Assembly (NCBI GenBank): GCA_910574455.1
Contig: CAJSYZ010000002.1
Location: 1-55,393 of the forward strand
Source: Trichaptum fuscoviolaceum
Lineage: Eukaryota > Basidiomycota > Agaricomycetes > Hymenochaetales > Trichaptaceae
DNA: 55,393 nt
Direction of reading: 5' to 3'
Shown: in pieces, positions 11,033 through 21,446 of the stretch
Numbering within the stretch: the stretch's first letter is position 1
Layout: every line of letters starts with the position of its first letter
Program-made: the position numbers and the translations under genes
The notes under the pieces: model-generated
Told to the model about the DNA's origin: nothing
Seen by the model: the letters and a program-made list of their open reading frames with translations, nothing else
The model's database searches: none

Positions 11033-11450
11033 GACCTCCCCCGTGCTTTGGCGTTCTATCTACCGACTACGGCCGCGGTGCAGTAGCTAATGTAACTCAT
11101 CGCGGGCCGCTACAACGTGGGAACCAAGTCCTCGCCATTGCAGGCTTAGTATCGAAGTTGGCAGACTTGTCTTTCTGCGAGATGATTGTAAGCAATGCTT
11201 CTATCTCTGTCCGTAGTCAAGACAACTCACATTATGGCAATCGAACGCATGCTGCCGCAATAGTCAAACCCCGCCCGCCTCCAGCAAGCATTTGCCATCG
11301 CAGCCCAACAGTTGCAGTTATTGAACTTGCAATTGTCTTGTCCCCGGGCTCAAATCGAAGATGGCAGACTTGTCTTTCTGCGACAGAACTATCTCTGTCC
11401 GTAGTCAGGACAACTCACATATGGTGAAGAGAACGCATGCTGCCGCAATA
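11033..11450. other. Unit 2 spacer with internal direct repeat
   Basis: This stretch carries the same ~100 bp imperfect direct repeat as unit 1. I see no gene here. Confidence 0.5.
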
Positions 11451-11994
11451 CTAGGCAATGTGCACCCGCGCATTCGCCATTGCTGTATGTAAATATCAAT
11501 TATTCTGTCAAATCCAACTGAAATGACATACCTGCACCACAGCCAATTGCTTGAACCACTCTGTCCTGCGTGCAGAACTCAGGAACTCCTGGCTCAACCA
11601 TGTCGACTCGATTGCACGCGCAACCATGGCACCAGCGCATTTGCAGCACAAAGACCGTCTTGCGACGATTAGGCGCCCACGTAGCACCCGCCGAGTCCGC
11701 CAGTAAAACCTGAATAGAATTTAAGTAACTGTTTCTACCACGAGACAGTCATATAAACTCACAAATAGATGGCCCAAGACAATGTCCGGCGAAGAGCTTC
11801 GGTGCAAACACATAATCTATGCAAAAATAGGCCGTGTAAGCACCCACATATTGTCTAGTTACGCATGTCGGACTTACCTCCATTATAGTGAGGGCAAAGA
11901 GTATAATAGAGTGAGGGGAGGCAACTGCAATGATGCAACGTGAAGGGCAATGACACGGGAGGAGGGACGGCATCAAGGGAGAATATGCCAGCAT
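11451..11994 (-). CDS. Predicted four-exon gene, 126-aa protein of unknown function, copy 2
   Basis: Exons are 11994-11878, 11816-11763, 11709-11532 and 11482-11451, and the introns are 61, 53 and 49 nt. The reading frame stays open through all four exons to TAG. Against copy 1 the only coding change seen is a silent third-position change in a glycine codon of exon 3; intron 1 carries a base change. The protein has a hydrophobic N-terminus (residues 1-39), a short linker, then an R/K-rich strand-like stretch and the CHGCAC cluster near residues 85-90. The TATA-like element is at 12041-12050. Function is unknown. Confidence 0.6.
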
Positions 11995-14635
11995 AACAGC
12001 ATAATGAAGGTCTAATGAACTTGTCTCCGCTTCGCGCAAGCCTTTATAGCCATCGCCCTTGGTCTGTGCGAGCTACGCATTCCAATCTAGTTGCGAGAGG
12101 CCTCGCTTCAGTTCTACTCGGCAATATTTCTTTCCTCGCTTAATCTCGTGCGTCCGTCAATTTCGATCGCTTTGCGCGCGCTCAGGGTCAGGCCGGCTGA
12201 AGGAAGTTGACGCAACTGCACTCAGAAGCGCCGCTCGCCCGGCGTCGATACATATATATATTGTTGGTCAGGCCTCTAAACTGCTGCTCGCCCGCGTCAA
12301 ATACATATATATATTGCTTTGCAGGAATTCAGTGAAGGTGCCTCTGAATGACGCAGAGGAGCTCAGGGTCACAACAGAACAATCAGGAGCGCTTCTTCTA
12401 GCTTATCTCTTTTGTTCTTTAGTGCAACACCGCTTGCGTCAACTCTCTACTGTGCCCAAAAGTGTTGCTCGCGCGCTCTTGATATACATTGCTGTCCAGG
12501 CCTCACTCAGCGGGCTTTGATCCATATATATATTGCTGCTCGGAGGGTGTCAATCCATATATACAATGCTATGTGGACCATGCGCTCAGGGACATCACAC
12601 CAAACGCTCATCTGGCCCCGGAACACCAATTTGGTGCCAGAATTAATTAGTTTTCTAATTCAGAAATTGAAGCTCCCTCAGCCAATCACCACCCACATAC
12701 TTTGTTTTTGCATCAATGCGCTCGGACTGCCGCTTGGCGGATACAAAGCTATGCACGGGTTTCTCAAGACAGAAGGTACCAAACGTAATTCAGGGCTGTG
12801 GACCAATCGCCCGTCTGACTCTCGAGTCTCAGCTCTGGAAATGAAAGAATTGTCTGCACGGGCAACACGGGGCGGTAAACTACCTCCGAAGGTGGCGGCT
12901 TTAGGGGAACCATGTCCCTGAGACGCTAGCCCTCTTTGGCTAGATGCCTCGACACAGTCTTTGAGAAGCAGCTGCGCGTTCAATTCAGGAATGTACTTTG
13001 CAGCATATCTGGATGCATAAAAAATCAAGAAAGTATTGTATTCCATACCCTCTTCGAGTAGCAAGATCCAGTTAGCAATTGTCTCCGTGAGGCCGGACAA
13101 CCAAGAGAAGGAGACACAGCATTCAGGGGTGCTGAGCCAATCACCCGTATGGATCTCGGGTCGAAGTCTTCATTGCAGCAGTGCATCAATTTGCGCCTAA
13201 AGCTTATTCTTCCGTGTGCACCGCTTGCGGGAGTGCAAGTCATGCACAGCAAGTAAAGCACTATAACCATACATTTGAAAGCTATATACAACCCCAAATC
13301 TGCTCAGCAGGTGCAAAAACATACAGACGAAGGTTTGCAAAAAAGGATTGCTATATTGGGAATGAGAACGGTGGTGAACCGTCGTTTGCATGTTTCTTCT
13401 CTTCCACGTTGACCCTTCTTGACACATTTCTTTTTGCACATTCTGACAACATCTTCTATGCTCAGGCGACACACGGGACCGCCAAGTAACGCAAAATCGG
13501 GCCTAAACACGGCGGACATAGAGATCTCGGCTATGTGCCGTCCAACGGGCGCTTTCTCTCCCGCCCGTGGAATTCTTCGTCTTTAAGCCATCCTCCCCGT
13601 TCTGCAGTCTTTCAATACCTGTCTGTATAATCTGGAGGTGTATATTGGCCTAATAATGCATTGAAATCCGCGTTTCTGTGGCTGGATTTCATGCAACGGG
13701 ACAGAACTTGCAAATGATTGCAGCAAGATTTCCCGGTGTTCCCCTCTGTCTTCGACACAGATTTCTGTCCGATTTGCAGATCTGTTACAATAAGCGACAG
13801 CATTTATCGGCTAATTGGCGAAGTTTACACGGTCCATACACCCATTTCGCTCTCTGACTTTCTCCGAAGGTTGGCAATGCTCTCTGCTATGCATCCTTGC
13901 AAAGAGGGTTTCATTTCGCCAGCAGCCAGTTTGCCTGCTTAAACACCCTTCGAGAGGGATCTTCAGTGAGTATCTTCAGTCAGGCTGTTGGGTCTCCGCC
14001 TAATTTGGCGGATTTACATGTAGATTGCAAGCGAGAGAATCATGGAATGGGGTCCGTTTGGCAAGCGACCAGCGGGTTGTCTAGACCTTCCATGTCTGCT
14101 TCCTGACACCAATCGGAGCTCTGTAATCTCTTATATTAGTCTCCACCAAAGCAGAAGTGTTTCAAGCATGAAATAAGCGATGACAGGCCGCACAGAACGC
14201 GCGATAATCTATTGCACACACTTGCATGAGTCTACCTTTCTTCACTCGAGAACTTGCATTAATTCCTATGTTTCTGCTATGCAACTACGGGCACCAACTT
14301 CTGAACTATAGGAGACGGTGCATGCAGGGCGAAACGCCAGCAGGGAGGACGGAATAGCAAGAAGAAAATAATTTATTACGTGCTTGATCGACACTAGCTA
14401 TGCGAGCTGCAAAGCGGCGGAATCAGAGCCCGTGAAGCGGTTGCTCTTCTTCTGTTCTCATCAGATCTTCGCCGTGAGACTCCTGATCCAAGCGAGGTCT
14501 CACAGACGATATAAGCTTGTGTGCCCGCACCAAGCAGCGCTTGGGCTTCTTGCCCCAGCTGTTCTCCGTCTGAGCCAGACTCCTTGTAGGGTAGCTCCCG
14601 TGGATGTCTGAAGTGTGTGCGCCCACACTTCTCAG
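11995..14635. other. Unit 2 middle block: no confident gene
   Basis: The content is as in unit 1: an AT-rich five-copy motif (about 12247-12570), overlapping ORFs on both strands, the minus-strand segment reading TETIANWILLLEEGMEYN near 13090-13030, a plus-strand 102-codon ORF at 13181-13489, and a TCCGCC/GGCGGA hairpin near 13996-14013. Nothing can be assigned. Confidence 0.5.
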
Positions 14636-15185
14636 AATGGTACAGCTTGGCCTCTTCCCCGCTCCGTCGGGATTCTACTATTTGGGTGTTGGCTCTTTCC
14701 TTCTTCTCCGCTTTCGGCGGTGCAATTGTAAGTTTATCTTTGCTCTTCGCTCTGCCCGCTGACGCGTCTTTCTTAGCCCCGTCCTCGACACTGCCTTTGC
14801 TTTTCCTCGATGCCGCCCTGGCTCTTCTCTGGCGCGTAACTTCTCTTCTTTGATTTCCTCTCGCTGACGCGTACCTAGAGCTTGCGGATGGCTTCGAATT
14901 TGGGCTCGGAATTTTTTTGGTTGGCAAGCGCCGCCATGCGCTTGGTAAGTGCATTGCTTCTTCATTACGTCTGTCCTTTAACATTGCCATAGTTACGTTT
15001 AGGATTTTGGATTTGAACTTGGGATCCGGGGGCTTACGCATGTCGAGTGCGAGAAAGATAAGCAATTACTAATTCTCTTGTCTTTGCATTTCTGACCTTT
15101 CCCTTCAGGCCAACACAACCTGACCATTGCCTTACAGACTTTATCCCAGGATTATTTTCTTGATTTCGTAGTTAATTGCATGTAA
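14636..15185 (+). CDS. Spliced plus-strand gene of unknown function, 3' part, copy 2
   Basis: Exons are 14636-14727, 14777-14835, 14879-14944, 14993-15046 and 15109-15185. The exon lengths (92, 59, 66, 54, 77) total 348 nt, a multiple of three, and read 115 codons plus TAA. Segments such as DGFEFGLGIFLVGKRRHAL and VTFRILDLNLGSGGLRM look like ordinary globular protein. Intron branch sites (CTGAC, CTGAC, TTTAAC, ACTAAT) sit 8-40 nt from the acceptors. The fourth donor (gtgcga) is weak; a stronger-looking site 12 nt downstream is ATAAGC, not GT. The start codon is not found; an upstream exon ending in YKL at about 14515 is possible. Confidence 0.45.
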
Positions 15186-16497
15186 TAGTCCGGGCCCGGC
15201 ACTTTAAACTCCTTTTTGACTTTTAACCCACTGCATCGCTTTTTAATTCTTCTCCGTCTTCTGGACACGGCGCTCGACTTGGACTTGCAGCACTCGACTT
15301 GGAACCAGAGGGGGAACTTATGCTCGTACATACCGAGACTATGCCCGTACTACGTGGCGCCGCCTGATTTGCGGGGTCGCAAGGTAATCTTGTTTCGTCT
15401 TCCGTCTTCAACCAATTCTAACTTGCAGTCCATAGTCATATTCGTCCGTAAGGATCTATAGCAGGTAAGCTATATTTGTCTTCTACATTACACCTCATTA
15501 ATTTGCCTACATATCTTCAGGTGTTAGAGATATAGTAGATAGATTCTTTTCTGCAATTTAATTGATTTTTACTCGGAATCTCTGTGTGTAATTGAAAGTC
15601 GAATGAAATTTGAGTGCAAGAGTCAACTTGAGTCCGTTTATGGATGCGACGCGTCTTTCTACTTTCGACCACTATCTCTTAACACAAGCCACCTTACTAC
15701 AAAGCAAGTACTCGCACAACTCAAGTCCTGACAATGCATGGTGCATGATGTCCAGCATCATGCTAACTCGCTCCCTTCCTCACAGCAACGCATCCTCGCA
15801 GACAACGACGCAAGCACGTCTCTCGAATCTCCAAATGCACCCTTCGCTGAGCTCGCGCAAGAACTCCTTTCGTTCACTCACCCCATCCAACACCATTGGC
15901 CACGATGGCGACACCACTCACGCTCGGTCAACTACCTCCCACAGAAGCTCTCTCGCAGCGGCAGAGGCAAGGATGGCAAGGGCATGATGGCCCCGAAGCA
16001 GGGCAGAGGTCATGAAGCGTTTTGAGCGGGGAGGCACGCACGCCCAGTGAGAACGACGGCGTCCAACATTCGCGAGACCATCAGCCTAAGCTGAGATGGA
16101 TTCTATCATCTTGGTGTGCTATCACGCTGTTTATTGATTGAAATACGCTCATAATCACTCGCCTGGTTCGACGTCTGGAAGCACACCGACTCAGTTTACT
16201 CAAGGGCCGCGAACTCAGGTTAGTGGTGCTGCGCCGACTGCAAAGAAGAAGTTAAGCTACACATCAGCAGCTCGTCAAGTTGACTGCCGTGCTATCTCTG
16301 CCCGACCTTTACTTTCATTAGTGTATTATAATGTACATATTGCACTGTAGTTAACACCAATATAATATCTTGTCTACACTCTAATATCTGACCATCCAGT
16401 CTTCGCGGTTGAGGTACCGCTGGCGGTAATCTCAGAGACGGCCTTGGTGCACCTCCGAAGACTACTTAGTCTCACATCAAACCAACCCAGCACTCAC
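15186..16497. other. Unit 2 right block: no confident gene
   Basis: Plus-strand introns lie at about 15385-15429 and 15464-15520, ORFs overlap in two frames at 15610-16025, and the 8 bp-arm hairpin is at 15743-15763. The intact CA target site for the unit 5 insertion is at 16045-16046. Confidence 0.45.
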
Positions 16498-16748
16498 CTT
16501 GTACAACAAGTCCTGCAAGCCCGAGCCCCTCGATAAGGTTCGACTCTCCTACATGACTGGATCGGGCAATACGGCAAGATCATTAAGATCAAACGCGTCT
16601 AAGCCCCCGAGCCCCTCAATATTCTCCATCCCTCTCCCTCATTACGCCCATGTAAATACTTCTGCGGTCCATTCAGCCAGCTCACAAGCGGCACCCACCC
16701 AGCCGTCGGCCCATACTGCAGCCCACCCGCCAGCGCCTTACTGTCGAT
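16498..16748 (-). pseudogene. Aminotransferase (ARO8-type, PLP) gene fragment, copy 2
   Basis: The same two enzyme blocks as in unit 1 are present: LQYGPTAGW...GEGWRI at 16748-16599 and RGSGLQDLLYK at 16535-16498, then a gtgagt donor. Here the foreign segment between them is 69 bp (16532-16600), 14 bp shorter than in the other units. The flanking direct repeat is at 16517-16531 and 16601-16617. Confidence 0.7.
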
Positions 16749-16770
16749 CTTAATTGGTGTGCTCTCTGCA

Positions 16771-19461
16771 TCAGGTCATAGTGTGTAAACAAGACATTGT
16801 ATTAATATAAACTACAATATGTACATCATAATATACTACTGGATTTTGCATGTTCATTCTGCTGCCGGGCCCTGGCCTCCACAGACTCGGGCGCAACCCA
16901 GTCGACGTGCTGTTAGGCAAACCTGCGCTCCCCGAAAACGACAGACCCGAGAACGCTGAATCTGAGAACGCTGGCGCTGAAGCAGAGACCGTCACATTCG
17001 GCGCAGCAGTGGCCGAAAAGCTGCCCGAAGGCAAAACCGAGATGGACGTCGCCTGCGAGGCGCTTGCGCTGCTCGACCGGTGCACTGTCTTGCCTGGCGA
17101 AGAATCTGAAGTGTGCTTTGCACGGCTCGATGTCTGGACCCCAGTAGCCGAGGGTATGGCAGTCGACGGCGTGAAGAAGCTCGGCGTCAGCGTCGCCGTC
17201 GTCTCTGCACTCGCACTCGCACTCGCGCTCGAAGAAGGCGTGAAGAAGCTCGAGACGAGAGACGTCGCCGATGTGTTGACGCTGACGGGTGCGCTTGCGG
17301 ACGCAGATGCTGAAAATGTGAAAGGAGCATTCGAGGACGACACGGAGAGGAAAGACCCAGACCCAGACCCAGACGCTGAAGGCGTCGTACTTGCGCTCAG
17401 CGACGCGCTGCTCGTGCGTGTATGGCGCACCGTCGACCCGCTCTCACTCCCCGACACCGCCGCGGGCGTCGCAACATCGATCGCCACGCCCGAGGACGCT
17501 GAGGACGCAGCAGAATGAGCCACGGACCCACTCGGTGTGAAAAAGGCCGAGGAAAAGCGGGCGCTAGCACTCTCTAACGCAGATGAAGATGAAAACACAG
17601 AGGTAGACGCCGTGGTAGACGTAGCAGTAGCACTGGCAGATACTTCGCTCCCACTTCCCACCGCCGTCGCACTCGCACTAGCCGTGCCCGAGAACCCGCC
17701 GAGCGAAGGACGCAAGCCCGACGCGGAGAGCGATGATGTTGACGCACTACGCTCCGCGCTAGCGCTGGGACTAGCGCTCTTCGCGGTTGCGGTTGAGGTT
17801 TTGAAGCGCCCGGACGTAAGTGGCTTGCTTGAGATCAGTGATGCGGAGGCGGATGTGGAGATGCTCTGGACCTGGCTTGCAGATGTCGAGAAGCTGAAAG
17901 TTGACGACGACGACGACGACCCTGACGACGTGCTGGAAACAGATGACGTAGCAGTATCGCTCGGTGGCACAGTTGTGCTGATCGTTGGGGCCGTGGCCGA
18001 GATCGTAGGTGCACTGCTCGTGTTTGATGCAGACGCACTCAAGCTGCTCCTGACCGACGAGGGTGGGCGTGCAGTCGCACTCTCGACCCCGGTTCCGAAT
18101 GACGCTGAAGCAGTCGAGACAATCGAGGTCCTTGTTGCGCCCGACGAAGCTAACGATTCCCTCGCCGTCGTCAACGTCGATTGCGGCGGACTAGTTCTAG
18201 CACTCGTAATCGTACTCTGTCTCCCCGCGCGCAAACTCGTGCTTGCACTCGATGGAGCGAGGGACTCACCCGAAGTCGTCGTTGTCTTCGCCTTCGCCGT
18301 AGCAGAGGAAGCAGAAACAGAAGCAGTAACCGCCCCAGTCGTCGACGTGCTTTCCACACTCACACGCAAACTCGCACTTGCACGCGCAGCGGAAGACGCA
18401 GACGACTTGCGCGGGGCTCGAATCGAGGACTCGGACGTGGGCGTGGGCGTGGGCGTGGGCGTCGTGGTCAAGCTCGTAGTTGCACTGGAGCTGGAACTGG
18501 AACTGGCGTTTGCACGCGCCGTACTCGCCAGGCCGGATTCGCTCGAGTGGTCGATCGCAGACACAGACGCGAGAGAAGTAGCAGACAGGCCTCCCGCCGC
18601 GCTCGGACTCAATACCTCCGCCGCCGTCTTCGTGACCGACGCGGTTGCTGTCGATGCATGAGCGGAATCGGACGCCCTGTCCAGTGTTCAGATCAGAACA
18701 AAGCACAGACAAATTCACTTCACTCGATACGGAAAAAAAGAAAGGGAAAGAAAAACTCACGAAGACGAAGACGAGACCGCATTGGCCGACTCCGTGCGCA
18801 CATCCGTACTCGTCCTCACAGACGCAGATGCTGGTCTCGTCGAGCTGCTCAAGACCAAGGTCGAGGGGGTCGCAGCCTCAGCCACGACGCTTGAAGTCGC
18901 CGTTTCAGTTGCAGAAGCTGCTGAGGATAAAGTCGCAGACGAGCTCGACGTCTTGGCCTGGGACAGGGACAGGGATGACGACGACTCGGCTCCTGCCTGC
19001 GCGCTGAATTGGGTGCGCGAGGATGTGAATCCCGACGACGTGGATGAGGTTGAGGATGCGGATGCGGATGGGCTTGAGGATGAGCTTAAAGATGAGCTTG
19101 AGGATGAGCTTGAGCTTGGTGTAATTGTAGAACTCGTAAATCGTGATTTTGATGAAGAGGAAGGGGTGGACGTCGCTGCGACTGACGAGGATGAAGACTT
19201 GGATGTGGATGTGGATGCCACTACGGACGTGGATGTAAATTTGGTTGAAGAAAGAGACGAAGAGAGCTTGGTCGCCGAAGCCGCTGACGTCGTCAGAGGG
19301 AGTTCAGCGGTCGAAGTCGTCTCTGACCCCGCCCCTGCATCTCCTTTCGCAAGACTGGTTGAAGTCACTGCGCCTACAACTCAAATTTGTTAGTCTTTTG
19401 CGTAGACGAGGAAGAAAAGTCGGAGACACTCACGTTTGCGCTCGGGTATGGGGCTCATCAT
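16771..19461 (-). CDS. Ser/Thr/Ala-rich protein, about 848 aa, intact copy
   Basis: Exons are 19461-19434, 19373-18761 and 18676-16771. The introns are 60 nt (gtgagt...gttgtag, branch GACTAAC) and 84 nt (gtgagt...ggacag). Both junctions split a codon and keep the frame, giving 849 codons with the stop. Residues 1-9 are MMSPIPERK; the rest is dominated by Ser, Thr and Ala, with a TPTPTPTPT run, three FFTPS motifs and two LRPSL motifs in the C-terminal third. The tail is non-repetitive and ends HTMT. No signal peptide, GPI signal or transmembrane segment is obvious in this model, though an upstream exon cannot be excluded. The composition resembles fungal cell-wall or mucin-like proteins, but that is only compositional. 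At 17516 a base change is silent on this strand but a stop in the opposite open frame. Confidence 0.65.
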
Positions 19462-20902
19462 TAGGTGTGGGCGAAAAGACCGAAAAGCTTGTAAAGAACG
19501 AAGGAGTTAAAAACGAAGTAAATGGCTGTATTAAACCTACACGCAATATTAACCAGCATTCCAGACTGAAAAGACAAGTGCTACGCACCTGTGAAATACG
19601 AAGACGAAGACGAACGAATGCACCTCCCCAGCCAGCCTGAGTTTCTTCCACTACAACCGGCGCCCCTGCACCTCTAAATCACGAAAATGAACGAAGGATA
19701 CCCAGTCGGCCGTGTGCGACTTGGTGTTTTTTATATTGTTGCTCTCCAGGAGCGTGCCAGGCTAGAGTGAGAGTGTCATCGTCAGTCCTGTATCTCCGCC
19801 CAACGCGCAAAGAGGAAAAGCAATACGCACCTCGTGGTGAGCCGGACTTAAAGAACGTCGAACTCGTGAAGGAAAGGAAAAGAGACAAGGATACTCCCCT
19901 AGGACAACAGGTGGCCTGCAGCGGGTCTGAGGGGCGGAGGATACATATGGCTTTCTGACGCATCGCATCATACCGGCAAGCTGATGTGATGCGGGCTGTC
20001 AGAGGTCGGATAGAGCACAACGCAAGGCGAGGCGGAGGAGCTCTGGCTGCCGGTGGGCGCTCTGCGAAACGAACATTCCCGGATTCCCGGTTGGACAACG
20101 CTCGTCGACGCTATAGGATAGGACGGCTGGGAGTGATCACTGTCACGTCGGATATCAGCTGCGTACAAGAGTGTGCCATCACTTGTGTCCACGGATTCGA
20201 TCTGCAGGTACGCCCTGGACAAGGCGCGAGTCCGACATGGACTGCGTGTGCGCAGAGGCTAAAGTTAACTCTGATCATGGGCGCTGAGATCTTGATGACG
20301 TCGTAACCGTCGCTGTTTGTCGCTTCAAGAGATAAGACTGGCCCTAAACTTAAGGTGACACATTTTGTGCCTGGAATTGCCATAAAAGGTCTGAATTCCC
20401 ACGATTTTGTAAAAACGTCGCTAGTCCACGACCCCCTTCCAGTACATGTTGGTGCTGTAGCACGGACGGGCATGACCTCCCCCGTGCTTTGGCATTCTAT
20501 CTACCGACTACGGCCGCGGTGCAGTAGCTAATGCAACTCATCGCGGGCCGCTACAACGTGGGAACCAAGTCCTCGCCATTGCAGGCTTAGTATCGAAGTT
20601 GGCAGACTTGTCTTTCTGTGAGATGATTGTAAGCAATGCTTCTATCTCTGTCCGTAGTCAAGACAACTCACATTATGGCAATCGAACGCATGCTGCCGCA
20701 ATAGTCAAACCCGCCCGCCTCCAGCAAGCATTTGCCATCGCAGCCCAACAGTTGCAGTTATTGAACTTGCAATTGTCTTGTCCCCGGGCTCAAATCGAAC
20801 ATGGCAGACTTGTCTTTCTGCGACAGAACTATCTCTGTCCGTAGTCAGGACAACTCACATATGGGAATCGAGGAGTTGAAGAGAACGCATGCTGCCGCAA
20901 TA
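19462..20902. other. Unit 3 left block: minus ORFs and direct repeat
   Basis: As in unit 1, with minus-strand frames at 20473-20111 and 20222-19968 (the segment AYLQIESVDTSDGTLLY). Candidate minus-strand introns begin at gtatga (about 19975) and gtgcgt (about 19831), but unit-to-unit indels further on are not codon-sized. No gene is called. Confidence 0.45.
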
Positions 20903-21446
20903 CTAGGCAATGTGCACCCGCGCATTCGCCATTGCTGTATGTAAATATCAATTATTCTGTCAAATCCAACTGAAATGACATACCTGCACCACAGCCAATT
21001 GCTTGAACCACTCTGTCCTGCGTGCAGAACTCAGGAACTCCTGGCTCAACCATGTCGACTCGATTGCACGCGCAACCATGGCACCAGCGCATTTGCAGCA
21101 CAAAGACCGTCTTGCGACGATTAGGCGCCCACGTAGCGCCCGCCGAGTTCGCCAGTAAAACCTGAATAGAATTTAAGTAACTGTTTCTACCACGAGACAG
21201 TCATATAAACTCACAAATAGATGGCCCAAGACAATGTCCGGCGAAGAGCTTCGGTGCAAACACATAATCTATGCAAAAATAGGCCGTGTAAGCACCCACA
21301 TATTGTCTAGTTACGCATGACGGACTTACCTCCATTATAGTGAGGGCAAAGAGTATAATAGAGTGAGGGGAGGCAACTGCAATGATGCAACGTGAAGGGC
21401 AATGACACGGGAGGAGGGACGGCATCAAGGGAGAATATGCCAGCAT
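20903..21446 (-). CDS. Predicted four-exon gene, 126-aa protein of unknown function, copy 3
   Basis: Exons are 21446-21330, 21268-21215, 21161-20984 and 20934-20903. It is intact. It differs from copies 1, 2 and 5 by Asp to Asn at residue 62 (exon 3), a change shared with copy 4. This shared change suggests that units 3 and 4 are each other's closest relatives here. Confidence 0.6.

Larger units (their letters stand above)
10042..19458. repeat. Tandem unit 2 (9417 bp)
   Basis: This complete unit has the same layout as unit 1. It is the only unit with an intact Ser-rich gene, and its Ser-rich region (about 17880-18960) is clearly diverged from the others while its flanks are near identical. 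A 26 bp deletion near 10823 fuses two minus-strand ORFs. Confidence 0.97.

Noticed and set aside
13181..13489. Plus-strand 102-codon Cys-containing ORF, present in all units
   Set aside because: Opposite-strand frames are equally open, unit 1 has a one-base insertion near its end, and there is no splice or motif support.
14394..15065. Minus-strand 223-codon Lys/Arg-rich ORF, repeated in units 3, 3b and 5
   Set aside because: It overlaps the plus-strand spliced gene, and the plus strand has four good introns with matching phase. Kept as an alternative only.
16531..16545. tRNA T-loop-like GGTTCGACTCTCC
   Set aside because: No A box at the right distance, no acceptor stem, and it lies in the insert inside the aminotransferase fragment.
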